Shown here in pieces: positions 35,116 through 46,390 of a stretch of DNA of 64,000 nt (within the stretch, counting starts at the first letter, position 1; every line of letters starts with the position of its first letter). The DNA lies in assembly GCA_943736015.1 (NCBI GenBank), contig OX031073.1:25695210-25759209 (forward strand). The letters run 5' to 3'. Both the position numbers and the translations under genes were made by a program. The notes beneath the pieces are model-generated. The model was not told where the DNA came from and made no database searches. It saw only the letters and a program-made list of their open reading frames with translations. The stretch comes from Tridacna crocea. Taxonomy: Eukaryota; Mollusca; Bivalvia; Cardiida; Cardiidae.

Positions 35116-35580
35116 ACTCAATCTCTTTCTACTGCTGTGTACCTAAACGCGATGGAGTATTAGATTCATGGTACAAAATAAGATATATGGTTATCAAAAT
35201 TCAGTCTTGAACTCATAGTGGTTTTGTCTTTGCATAATTTTGGAACCATAAAAATCCATCTGATTTTAAAGATTATTTTGAGACAGGTAGAAAACAACGT
35301 TGGAAAATGAGAAAATGCTGTTTATCAGCATTTTCTCATTTTCATACAGTGTTTTCAAAAGGTTTCTTTTTCAGGGTTGTTAAATGTTGGGATTGTGTTG
35401 TAAAGGGTTAAACCAAGCCCTGATAGCTCCGAGTAAACTATTGCTAGTGTACTGGACTTGAAAACAGGGGACGCTGGTTTACTCCCAGACTGGCAAGAGC
35501 TTAGCAGAGGGTCATATTTTTTAAAAGGCAAAGTTTAGAACATCTTCACAAGCCAAGGGTTACGATCCACTATGCTACTC
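35116..35580. repeat. TTAA-A right half and a decayed SINE
   Basis: 35253-35411 is a TTAA-A copy whose palindrome is altered symmetrically (GAGAAAATGCTG, CAGCATTTTCTC with matching AAAATG/CATTTT). 35416-35580 begins AGCCCTGATAGCTC like the SINE at 9933 but is decayed. Confidence 0.65.
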
Positions 35581-36094
35581 TACCCTTGGCGGATTGAGCT
35601 TGATTTCGACAATCACCCGATAAGTATTTTCATCGGTTGCAGCTAGCTCTAACTGCATTAAATCAAATCGCTTGTAGCATTTCATCTTTGATAAATATAG
35701 AACAGGGTCGCGATAAAAATAGAAGGTAAACATGAATACCTCCGTGGATGTGTGCAGGATCTGTAATGATTTATTGCCGAAGAAAACATAGACTCAACAA
35801 TGTTTACATAAAGTTTCAATGTGACCAATCAATTATCAGATGTTTTAGGCTTTATCCCAGCACCTGACCATGGAATTTCGAAGTACGTTTATGCTTTATA
35901 ATTGCTTCATGTTGAATCATTGTATTCGTAAGTGGTTTGTAAAACGACATTTCATTGGCTATAAGAAATACGATGTAAAGGGATATAATAAGCAGCATCC
36001 AATTGGGAGCGTGTCATGGGAATCTCGAAATCGGGCTCAATCCTTCAAGGTAAGATCCGCTTAGTGATCGTAACCTTGGCTCGCCAAGATGAGT
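35553..36094. repeat. Inverted-repeat element of about 540 bp
   Basis: Left edge GCCAAGGGTTACGATCCACTA and right edge TAGTGATCGTAACCTTGGC are inverted. Inside them ATTGAGCTTGATTTCG and CGAAATCGGGCTCAAT are inverted too. It fits a short non-autonomous DNA element. Confidence 0.7.
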
Positions 36095-36229
36095 TTAGAA
36101 TGGCAGACAGCATATTAGGTTTAATGTGAAGTTGCACTCAGTAAGAAACAGAGGTTCACGAACTTAAATATAAACAAATTGATGTAAAACAGAACCGTGT
36201 ACTGTTAATGCAGCAATTAGTTAAACATT

Positions 36230-37390
36230 TTTCCACAAGACAAAAAAATTTATACTTGCCTTGAGAAGTTGAAAGCATAATGAGATAGCAATTTAAAGAT
36301 GGCTTAGTTGATGGAATTTGTAAGTGAAAGTGATGGAAAACATTGTGGTAAAAGGAGAAAATGCTGGTTACCACAATGTCCCACAATGTCGTCAATAGCC
36401 TTCTTCCACAGGGTTTGTTAAAAGTATGGGATTGCATGATAATGGGTAAATTTAGCAATTAGTTTAAAGCACCAGTTTTATGATTCACCTAACAGGCTTT
36501 CTCTACAGGTAGATAAGGTATGGAACCCTTCCTAAGACTGAACTATTACATAACCCATAAAAGCACTGGAACCAAGTTAATTTGTTTTTTTGCGGACAGT
36601 GCAGATTAAGATCAGACTGCACAGAATGTGCAGTCTCATCTTGGATGTACACAGTAAGCTACTGTCTTACATATTCTAGCCATATAAACTATGAAAATTT
36701 GGTACTGTGGACTCTTTTCATAAATAACCCATTACCACACAATCCCTACTTTTGACGACCCTGAGAAAGAAGCCTTTAGAAAACATTGTGGGAAAAGGAG
36801 AAAATGCTGGTAACCAGCATTTTCTCCTTTTCCCACAATGTTTTCTATCCTTCCCAAACCAAATTTCAACTTCTGAGTCCGATTAATTTGGTCGACTGCA
36901 AATTAATGCTTCGAATTTGGACCAGTCTAAAATTATGTTGTTTGGTAAAGAGTTAAAGCAGTCCATTATATTAATTCAGCACTGTAAGTGATAATCTATT
37001 TTTTTTTTAAAGATACCTGTTGGGGGAAAAATATCACCTCATCGGACTTTGTAGATCCAAGATCAGACTGCATAGTTATTTTCTGATCTTGATCTAGACT
37101 GTCCTTTAAAGATTCTTGAGTCAGGCTTAGCAGCCTAAGGGTTAAAAACTGCTGAACTAAAAATTTTGATTGTTTACCCTTTACCACATGATCCTGACTT
37201 TTAACGACTCTGAGAAAAAATCTTTGTGAAAACATTGTGGGAAAAGGAGAACCAGCATTTTCTCCTTTTCTCACAATGTTTTCTCCTCTTACAAAAACAA
37301 TTTTCGATTTTTGGGGCTCATTTGTTTTGTCGTCTGCAAGTGCTTTGAATCTGGAAAAGTGTAGAATTTTGTTATTTGGTAAAGAATTAA
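36230..37390. repeat. TTAA-A cluster with two GATCA-type hairpins
   Basis: 36230-36455 (plus, degraded, partly deleted palindrome), 36723-36955 (minus, complete) and 37168-37390 (minus, shortened core). Hairpins at 36594-36655 and 37047-37110. Confidence 0.7.
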
Positions 37391-37664
37391 TGGTATTTCA
37401 GTCTTGAAAATAACAGAGCGGTGCACTGGCAAACAGGTAGTTTATTGCATTATATTATAAAATTCATTTTGTCTATCAATTGACTGAAGTATGAGGTAGA
37501 CTAGTTCTTTGACATGCAGGAAAAAGGTTTGAACTAGGTCAACCTGTGCAGACTGCATAGGCTGAACTGGGTTGAAGGGTTATTTTTTTTTTATATAAGA
37601 TGCGTTAAACCCCCTTTTCACAGAACATGGCCCAATAGTCAATTCCATATTCATGTATCTTGGT
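37391..37664. other. Dispersed-repeat remnants, no gene
   Basis: 37490-37640 repeats phrases of 7700-7960 and of 2763-2790 (GTTAAACCCCCTTTTCACAG). Confidence 0.4.
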
Positions 37665-37676
37665 TCCTAAATATAG

Positions 37677-37942
37677 CCCGCCCGGGTGGCTCAGTGGTGA
37701 GCGTGCCGGACTCGTGACCTGGTGGTTGTGAGTTCGATACCCGGTTGAGGCGAACTTTCTTTCCGGCGTATTTTCGCCTCTCACCTCTGCTGAAAGCATG
37801 TGAGAAAAGTAGTCGGTGGCTTTGGAAAGAAAGTAGTGTAAGTACCGGTGTGAGAAAGCCAGGAAACACATGTGCGTCACCGACCGCCATGATATGACCT
37901 TAGCTGTTAAAGTGGCGTTAAACTCCAATACAACCAACCAAA
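37677..37942 (+). mobile_element. tRNA-derived SINE with 12-bp target duplication
   Basis: Exact TCCTAAATATAG at 37665-37676 and 37943-37954. The head has GGTGGCTCAGTGGTGAGCG and GAGTTCGATACCCGG. Closest relative is 26774-27036. Confidence 0.92.
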
Positions 37943-37954
37943 TCCTAAATATAG

Positions 37955-38120
37955 GGGGGGTGGGGGATGAAGGGGTGTTTACGGGTTTGAATCCCAGCTC
38001 TATCAGTTTCTTTTTGAGGATAGTGGGGGCGGGGGGGAGAAGAGTTGTTTAAGGGTTTGAATCCCAGCTCTATCAGTTTCTTTTTGAGGATTGATGATAG
38101 TCAAGTGGGATAGGATTCAT
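37955..38120. repeat. 70-bp direct duplication with G-rich spacers
   Basis: GGGTTTGAATCCCAGCTC followed by TATCAGTTTCTTTTTGAGGA occurs at 37983 and again at 38053, separated by GGGGG-rich DNA. The duplicated block contains a B-box-like word. Confidence 0.75.
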
Positions 38121-39827
38121 TCTTCTCTGACAATTGATCTATGTTTTTTGGGAAAAGGGGAACATTTTCTACTTTCCCTGCAATGTTTTCTACTCTTTCA
38201 AAAACAAAGCCCGTCATAAATTGTGCACTAGCTACATAATATGGATTTTTTTGTCCCTCTGTAACAGCTTTGAATTTGGACAAGTCTTAAATTTTGTTGT
38301 TTGGTAAAATAGTTAACTCTACCAAACAATCCCTGATATAGAAGCCTTATGAAAATATTGTGGAAAAAGGAGAAAATGGTTATCAACATTTTTTCGTTTT
38401 CCCACAAAGTTTTCTATCCTGCTGGAAACAAATTTCAATTTTTGAAATAGTTGTTTGTTTTGTCGTCTGCAAGTGCTTTTAATTTCGACCTGTCTAAAAT
38501 TCTGTTGTGGAGTAAAGGGTTAAACCTGAATAGTTCAGACAAATCATGCAGGTTTCATAATCAGTTGAATTTGTAGAAATTTAACCCTAAATTACCAGAC
38601 AGGTCAGTGTTTTACTAACTTCGAAGAAGAACGCTTTTGAAAATATTCTTGGAAAAGGAGAAAATGCTGGTAACCAGCATTTTCTCCTTTTCCCATAATG
38701 TTCTCTATTCAGTCAGAAAGCATCAGCTTATTTGTGTTAAGTTTGAAATTGTTGTCTGCAGGTGATATCAAACTCAAAAGAGTTCAGAAGTTGTTGTCTG
38801 GGAAACTAGTTAACTCTTTACCAAACGACAAAATTTTGGACTACTCCAAATTGAAAGCATTTGCAGACGACAAAATAAATGTGAATCAAAAAATGATTCT
38901 TGATTTTGGGAGAGTAGAAAACAATGTGGGAAAAGGAGAAAATGCTGGTTACCAGCATTTTCTCCTTTTCCCACAATGTTTTCAAAAGGCTTCTATATCA
39001 GGGTCGTTAAAAGTCGGGATTGTGTGGTAAAGAGTTAATTCTTGTCTAGGAAATGGATTAATTCTTTACTAAATGAAACAAAATGTAGACTTGTCCAAAT
39101 TGAAAGACTTTTGCAGATGACAATTCAAATATATCTAATATGATGGAAATTTTCTTTGATAGGATAGAAAACATTGTTGGGAAAAGAGAAAATGCTGCAT
39201 AAGGCTGACTTTTGATGAAGAAGCCTTTTGGAAACATTGTGGGAAAAGGAGAGAATGCTGGTCACCAGCATTTTCTCCTTTTCCCACTATGTTTTTTGTG
39301 CTCACAAAGAAATATTCCACCATTTCAGCTACATGAAATTATTGTTTGCAAATTCTCTCATTTTGGACAAGTCTTAACTCTTTACCACACAAGAAAATTT
39401 TAGACTGGTCCAAATTGAAAGCATTTGCAGACGACAAAATAATGGCGACTGAAAAATTGAAATTTGTTCTTGGAAGGGTAGAAAACACTGTGGGAAAAGG
39501 AGAAAATGCTGGTTACCAGCATTTTCTCCTTTTCCCACAGTGTTTTCAGAAGGCTTCTTTCTCAGGGGCGTCAAAAGTCGGGATTGTGTGGTAATGGGTT
39601 AATCCATTACCAGACAATCCCTACTTCTGATAACCCTGAGAAAGAAGCCTATAGAAAGCAGTGTGGGAAAAGGAGAAAACGCTGGCAACCAGCATTTTCT
39701 CCTTTTCCCACAATGTTTCTTACCCTTTACAAAACAAGTTTCAAATTTTCAGTCACTTTTATTTTATCGTCTGCAAATGCTTTCAATTTTGACAAACCTA
39801 AAATTTTGTCGTATGGTATTGAGTTAA
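38121..39827. repeat. Chain of seven TTAA-A elements
   Basis: 38121-38316 partial; 38313-38524 minus; 38581-38813 minus; 38810-39038 plus; 39050-39376 rearranged; 39374-39602 plus; 39599-39827 minus. Four junctions share a single TTAA, as expected if new copies use the terminal TTAA of a resident copy as target. Confidence 0.85.
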
Positions 39828-39919
39828 ATTTTGATGTCTGGCAGAGGGTTAAAATGTGAGATTTTGTGGTGAAGGGTTAGCAGGTTATTATGCACTTTTT
39901 ATACAATAAGGTCTTCTTT

Positions 39920-40146
39920 ATCCCTTTACCCCATAAGGCATTTCTATGGTATCTCTAATTGACCCTAAATAATAGCAAGGATGAAGCCGTTCATTATGTG
40001 TGTATGACACCTTTTGATAGCATAGAAAACATTGTGACAAAAGGTGAAATTGCTCGTCACGAGCAATTTCACCTTTTGCAACGATGTTTTCCAAAGGCTC
40101 CTAGAAGCAATGCGTAGAAATGAGTATCTGTGGAGTAAAGGGTTAA
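39920..40146 (-). repeat. TTAA-B element, minus orientation
   Basis: Right end GTAAAGGGTTAA 40135-40146. The central palindrome TTGCTCGTCACGAGCAA is exact. Confidence 0.85.
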
Positions 40147-40419
40147 ATTATCTTGTGAAAAGAAAGTCAACACCTTCCTTCCTGTGTAAAGTTACAGTCT
40201 AACTTTGTATTTGACTCTTTATTAGACAACTTTTATCAAACTTGTCCATACTGGATGCATTTTGCCAACGACATTTTATTGTGCATAAAATACTGAGATT
40301 TTTCTTTGAAGTCTTTTAATGAATAGATAAATTTTCAGGAAAAGGTAGAATTGCTGTGTAAAGTCGTAACAAAACAGGATAGTTTTAGGCTCAAAGATAT
40401 AGAAAACATTTGCAGATGA

Positions 40420-40785
40420 AAAATTGACCCTTTACCACACAGAAACGACTTTTAACGACCCTGAGGATGTCTTAAGCCTTTTGAAAACCTTGTGGGAAAA
40501 GGAGAAAATGCTGGTAATCAGCATTTTCTCCTTTTTCCCTTTAGCCACATTGAAATTATCGTCTGCAAATGCTTTCAATATGAATAGGTCTAAAATTTTG
40601 CATTTGCAGGCAATAGATTTAAAGGTAGCGGGAATGACAAAGTATGTTTTTGATGGGGGAGGAAAAGATTGTGGGAAAAGGAGAAAATGCTGGTAACCAG
40701 CATTTTCTCCTTTTGCCAAAATCTTTTCAAAAGCTTTATTCTTCAGAGTTGTGAAAATTTATGATTATTTTATATAGGGTTAACT
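40420..40785. repeat. Two degraded TTAA-A elements
   Basis: Cores near 40490-40540 and 40670-40725. The second has a shortened, perfect palindrome. 40147-40419 is featureless. Confidence 0.65.
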
Positions 40786-41360
40786 TGGAAAGGAAGTGGA
40801 TTGTAATCATAGCCAACCCTGTTGAGTGATCACTTTTACAATCATGAAAGGGCACAATAATTTTTTAGTCACAAAAAGTACATAAATAAATGCAAAACCA
40901 AGGTTATTTATATCAGGATATGGGACAGTCAAGTAAAGGTGTTGATTCAAGATGAATTTGTAGTTTTTGAAAGTCTTATTCTGATCTGCACTAAGCTCAA
41001 AGGTATGCTAAGGTCCTGAGAGATGAAAATATTTTGCAGGCTGTTGCAAAAAGCTTAAGTCACTTTATTCAAGAGCGTCTGCCTGATACCACAGAAAATA
41101 TTAGGCAGTGTAAAGGCTCATCTACACTACAAAACATTTCTTTGCAAATAGCACCAAAATTTTGTTTTGTGTTCTTTGGCCATTATTAACAGTTTGCCCT
41201 AGGATTGTCAACACTACCAGAAACAATGGAAAATCGTATTTTATGATATTTGAAGACCTTGTGATGTGTCCATCTAAAAAGAAAGCTGATGACTAGTCAG
41301 TTTATTCAGAAACCACCAAACATTACCAGACAGAGGAAGCAAAAATGAACATTTTTTATA
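40786..41360. other. No gene recognised
   Basis: Only short frames; no repeat family recognised. Confidence 0.4.
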
Positions 41361-41364
41361 TTAG

Positions 41365-41690
41365 CTAGTGTTCGCTGATATATGTACACTAGCAAACTAT
41401 TGTTAGCAAACATGTTGTTTGCATGTCAGCAAGTGTTCGCTGATATATGTACACTAGCAAACTATTGTTAGCAAACATGTTGTTTGCATGTCAGCAAGTG
41501 TTCGCTGATATATGAACACTAGCAAACTATTGTTAGCAAACATTTTGTTTGCATGTCAGCAAGTGTTCGCTGATATATGTACACTAGCAAACTGTTGTCA
41601 GCAAACATGTTGTTTGCATGTCAGCAAGTGTTCGCTGATATATGTACACTAGCAAACTGTTGTCAGCAAACATGTTGTTTGCTAGTGTGG
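41365..41690. repeat. 65-bp tandem repeat, about five copies
   Basis: GCAAGTGTTCGCTGATATATG recurs every 65 bp (for example 41429 and 41494). Each unit contains the small inverted repeat GCAAACATGTTGTTTGC. Confidence 0.95.
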
Positions 41691-41789
41691 ACAGGTTTGA
41701 AGTGTGTGCATCATTATTTGAGATTTTACAGACATTTCAGTCTGATCTTGACCTGTGCTGCAAGAACCAGTTTGACTTGTCCTTGACCC

Positions 41790-42995
41790 TTCATCATACA
41801 AACCAGTCTGTTAATAATCCTAATGAACAAGGCTTCTGAAAATATTGTGAGAATTAGAGAAAATGCTTGAAACCAGCATTTTCACCTCTACACACACTGC
41901 TTACCACTGATTTTTAATCATTACTGAACATTCTTTAATGAATGAAGAGACGGTTCATTTATAACTTGGAACTGAAGGTTGGATAGTATAGATTACAGAT
42001 CAAACTCCATGTTCTGTGCAGACTGATCTTGATCTACACTATTCACAAATGCTGTTTGTGTTGTCCACAGAAAGGAAGAAGTTAAATAAGATCAATAGGT
42101 GTAGTAAAACATATTTCTGTGGAGACAGAATTTTGGCAAAATGTCCTGTAATTATATACTTACTCTCATTCATTGCAGAGAGGAAAAATTTCACGGTGTT
42201 TTACTTGGCAAAGGCAGGTTTCTGTTGAAAATTCTGACATAAGTTGATTTTCCAGAGAGTGGTCTTAGAATGTGAAAGCCTGTACAACACATGCCTGAGT
42301 TTTAATGACCCTTTGAGAGAAGACCTTTGAAAATATTTTGGGAAAAGGAGAAAATGCTGGTAACCAGCATTTTCTCCTTTTCCCAAAATGTTTTATACCT
42401 TGTCATTGACAAATTTTAAGGTTTGAGCCACATTTCATTCGTTGACTGTAAAATAAATGCTCTCAATTTGGAAAATTCTAAAATACTTTAAAGAGGTAGG
42501 CAAATAATTTCATACTTGTACAAAATGGAAACATTTAAGGGCAAACGCTAGCTTGTATCATTGGATTTGACTTTGGTAGGGTAGAAAAATATTGTGGGAG
42601 TGAGAGAAAATCCTCAGTCCCCTCATGTAGATTTCACCATGGGGCAAATGGCCCTGACTTTTAAGGACCCTGAGGAGGATTTTGAAAACAAAGGAAAAAG
42701 GAGAACAAGAGGGCCAACATGGCCCTACTATGCTCACCTGAGCCTATGTATGTTTAAGAAGAAAAAGTGAAGTCAGTGATTTTCTCAGATGACAATTAGT
42801 AGGAAGGAGCTAGGTGAAAACATTTAGGGAAAAAGGTAAAAATGCTGGTGACCAGCATTTTCAACCTTTTCTAAAATGTTTTCTACCCTTCGAAACACAA
42901 ATTTCATGTTTTGAGTAACACTTTATATGTTGTCTGCAGATGATTTCAATCTGAACAAGGCTAAGATCTTGTTTTCTGGTAAAGAGTTAAGATCA
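41790..42995. repeat. Degraded TTAA-A copies and a fragment of the CACCTGAGC-type element
   Basis: TTAA-A remains at 41790-41940, 42280-42500 and 42775-42990. 42705-42745 reads AACAAGAGGGCCAACATGGC, then CTCACCTGAGC, which matches the termini of 47111-48790 inverted and fused with no interior. Confidence 0.6.
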
Positions 42996-43002
42996 CTTTA
43001 AA

Positions 43003-43535
43003 GGTGGCCCTTCAGATTTTACAAAATTTTACAAAAATGCAAAAAAATCATCCTCATACTCCCATACCCGTTTAATTTGCGTTCATAAAGCCCCAGCAGT
43101 CGAAAACCATCCAATAACACAAGATATTAGAGATTTATTACGAACCAGGTTGACACCAACAGGAGACACGTTCTAATTTTAGATTATCAATTCTCTCATT
43201 TAAATACAGGAAAACACAGACAAAGCTTCAAACATCCGTCCGAAGAAGACACTATGGAAAATGATTATTACATGTTTGTTATGTAATAGAATTTAAGCGT
43301 TATTAGTCACGTGCAAGTCACTTGACATTCCCACAATGCTTTATTGATTTTTGGCACGAAATCTAAAAATAGCTTAAAAGGCTACGTAGCCTTTTAAGGG
43401 AATACCATCAAAAAATTTTTTTCAATTTTATGATTCTTAATCATTGATGATTTGTATTGTTTTTTCATATAAATTTCAATGATATATATATTTTTGAATT
43501 TGGTGTGATGTGAAAATTCTAGATACCCACCTTTA
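43003..43535 (-). repeat. TTAA-G element, inverted copy
   Basis: Reverse complement of 2201-2745. Termini TTAAAGGTGGCCC and TACCCACCTTTAA. Confidence 0.75.
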
Positions 43536-43559
43536 AAGTGTTTTTGAACAATTCCAATT

Positions 43560-43990
43560 TTTAATGACCCTTAGAAATAAACCTTTTGAAAATATTGTGG
43601 AAAACAGAGAAAATGCTGGCAACTGGTATTTTCACCTATTCCAGCAACGATTTCTACCCTGTGAAGAAGGAAATTAACCCTTTACCACACAGTCCCGACT
43701 TTTAACGACCCTAACAAAGAAAACTTTTGAAAACATTGTGGGAAAAGGAGAAAATGCTGGTAACCAGCATTTTCTCCTTTTCCCACAATGTTTTCTACCT
43801 TTCCCAGCACAAATTTCAATTTTTGAGTCACATTTATAATTTTGTCATTTGCAAACGCTTTCAATTTTGACCAGTCTAAGATTTTGTCGTTTGGTAATGA
43901 GTTAAAGGTTTGAGTAACATTGGGTATATCATCTGCAAGATCTTTGAATTTAGAGGTTGCTGAAATTTTGTTGGTTGGTAACTTGTTAAA
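43560..43990. repeat. TTAA-A elements
   Basis: 43674-43905 is a complete minus copy with an exact palindrome. 43560-43670 and 43905-43990 are fragments on either side. Confidence 0.8.
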
Positions 43991-44973
43991 CAAACAATTT
44001 AGAAAACCTTGTGAAACTTAACATTTTAAGAAGGGGCATTTGGAAAGTGTGAATTTTCATAACACCTTTATAGTTTTCTTTAAATACTGACATAACTTCA
44101 CTTGAAAAGATACATACCGGTAGATATATTGGTCAAATTAAGCAGAAAAGTCGGGAAAAGCCATTTTCTTAAGCATTTTGTCAAAATTTCATCACTTTTA
44201 CGCACAGTGCATGTATATTAAAACAAAAACCATTGGATTCCCCACCTTGAGATAGTAAACACAGTCATGTACTAGAAGCTATTGTGGATTGAAGACAGGA
44301 GACTGATAGAGAGAAGGAAAGAGAGGTGGAGTTGAATGAATGGGCAAAAGAATACAGAAAGTGAGCTACTGAACAAATTTGTGTAGATATGATCAAGTAA
44401 CCAAGACATCAGCTGCTGGAGTATCATGCAGATCAGAGATTATCAAGATCAGACTTGACAGAATGTGAAGTCTGATCTTTGATCCATACTTTCCTTTGCT
44501 GGGACATTTGGAACAATTAAGCATCGTTATAAATACAAATGATTGGGTTTTACTTCTTCACTGAAAAATGTTCATTGGGTTTACAGAGGTCCAGGTAAGA
44601 GGGAGTGATGGTATTTTAAATCCATTATTTCCCTTTCAAACCCTTTGTTGTTGGTACTCATTAGAATCATCTCGATGAGACAATTCAAATGAGTACCCAT
44701 AACAAAGGGTTTTGTGAAGCAAAAATGATATTTTCAATTTTAAGATCAAAATCACTCCCTCTATCTGTAGCTCTTCAGTTTACTTTGTGCTCAAAGAAAT
44801 GAGTGCTAGAGTGTCTGTCGTATTTAGAGTAACTTTTGAAGCCTAGATTAAACACAGACTACACAGATTTTGAATCACCCAAATAGCCTTGTTATCGCAA
44901 TATATTTTTTTCATGACTTGAAATTCCATTTTGTTGGTAAGGCACTCCATAAGCTGGGGGAACTATTTTTCAT
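43991..44973. other. No gene; a hairpin and a palindromic repeat
   Basis: 44440-44495 is a GATCAGACTTGACAG-type hairpin. 44640-44800 repeats the palindromic element of 19971-20080 (GTACTCATTAGAATCATCT and inverse). Confidence 0.5.
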
Positions 44974-45202
44974 AACTCTTTACCAAACAATCCTGTGTTT
45001 TTCACAACCATGAGAAAGAAGCCTTCTGAAAACATTGAGAGAAAAGGAGAAAATGCTGGTAACCAGCATTTTCTCCTTTTCCCACAATGTTTTCTTCCCT
45101 TCCCAAAACAAATTTCAAATTTTCAGTCACTTTTACTTTGTCATCTGCAAATGCTTTCAATTTGGACCAGTCTAAAATTTTGTCATTTGGTAAAGAAATA
45201 AT
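44974..45202 (-). repeat. TTAA-A element immediately upstream of the Trio-family first coding exon
   Basis: Well-preserved palindrome at 45030-45095. It ends about 113 bp before the ATG at 45316, so it lies in or next to the promoter or 5' UTR of that transcript. Confidence 0.8.
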
Positions 45203-45315
45203 GATTTAGAAACAGACATAATGCCTGGAAGCGAACATAAGATTGTAATGAATTTATCTACAGCATTAGTATGGATAAACAGAATTGACTATAAGTTGGA
45301 ACAATATTCAAAATC
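45203..45315 (+). promoter_or_regulatory. 5' leader of the Trio-family transcript, with a short upstream ORF
   Basis: In the frame of the main ATG there are TGA (45286) and TAA (45292) codons shortly upstream, which fixes ATG 45316 as the start unless an acceptor lies in the last 20 bases. A five-codon upstream ORF (MDKQN) occupies 45271-45288. TTTATCTACAG at 45253-45263 could be an acceptor from a non-coding exon further upstream. The transcription start cannot be placed. Confidence 0.45.
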
Positions 45316-46390
45316 ATGAAACGTAGAAGGAGAATTGAGTCGGATGATAGACAAAATTCTACCCCAGAGGATGGGGCTCCTCACTGTACATCAAGTTTAG
45401 ATCGACGAAGAGTAGTGTTGCGCTGCGAAAATGGGCACAGATCTTCCTGGCATGGGACCACTCCATCTACATCTATAGAACAGGGGGCCAGTAGTTCAGA
45501 CTCGTCAGGGGTCACTGTTAGATCACAAAGCCATGGTAATTTGCAAGCTAGGGCTAAGCCTAGACTTAAACTGTTTCACAGAAGAAGTTACCCGGTCAAC
45601 CCAACACCTCCAGCCTCACCATCTAAAGACTCTAATGTATCAAGTCTCAGAACATTCTTTCAGAATATCAAGAGGGGTAAACTGAAAGCTGGAAAACATG
45701 CCAGCAAACTTACAAAACATGTATCCAATAAAGGCATTGCTGAAGCAAATAATAATGGTGATGCTACTACAAGTGCTAAAAGTGCTAACGATGTTGATGA
45801 TAATGATGATGTAGATGGAGATCAAACAGCTAAAAAGAGAATTAGAACTAGTCCTGAAATAGAAAATGATGAAAGTGATGACAGTGATGTTGCAATAAAG
45901 GGTCTTAGGGTCCAGCTCATCCCGGAAGGGCAAGATTTAGGTGCAACATGTGCCAACTGGGACAGTTTCTCTGATAAAAATTCTGATCCACAGAGATCAC
46001 AACTGTCTGACTTTGTTGTGACTTCGTCCGAAATATCTAGACCAGGACCCCATCCAATTCACACATTCCAAAGGCCTCAAAGTAGGTCAACGTTACAGAA
46101 CCAGTCGAGAACTTCAATATTTACAAGGGGCCGTTCTAAAAAGTCTGTGATACAGGAAGTTGAGGACAATTTAACTCATCCAGTGATAATTGCTATCTTA
46201 TCTGTGATAAACTTTGTACTCTGGGTGTTTCTGTTTGGTGCTAGTATCATCAGAAAGGGATCTGTTGTTGCCTTATGGATATGGCTGAGACTTTTGTATT
46301 TATTTGACTTCTTTCTCAAACTCTTCTACAGGATTTTTAACCTGGACCCAGAGAAGGCCAACCAGAACAGTGACTATACCCATATAGAAG
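45316..46390 (+). CDS. TRIO: Exon 1: disordered basic head plus hydrophobic hairpin
   Basis: It encodes residues 1-358 and the first base of codon 359; donor GTAAGA. Residues 1-40 are Arg-rich (starts [11 protein letters not shown]). 41-285 are Ser/Asn/Asp/Lys-rich, with an acidic stretch at about 158-195 ([12 protein letters not shown]), and likely disordered. Residues about 288-312 ([20 protein letters not shown]) form a clear membrane segment, then a short basic RKG link, then a second, more amphipathic hydrophobic stretch at 315-343 ([18 protein letters not shown]). No signal peptide. The tail DYTHIEG resembles the SINHIET that precedes the same repeat in vertebrate TRIO, so the join point is the ancestral exon boundary (inference). 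A hairpin would keep both ends cytosolic, as in reticulon or spastin-type anchors. Confidence 0.8.

Noticed and set aside
35870-36064. ATG-started frame ending at a good donor (CAAGGTAAG), resembling an alternative first exon
   Set aside because: It lies wholly inside an inverted-repeat element (35553-36094), and its phase 0 does not fit exon 2 of the Trio-family gene.
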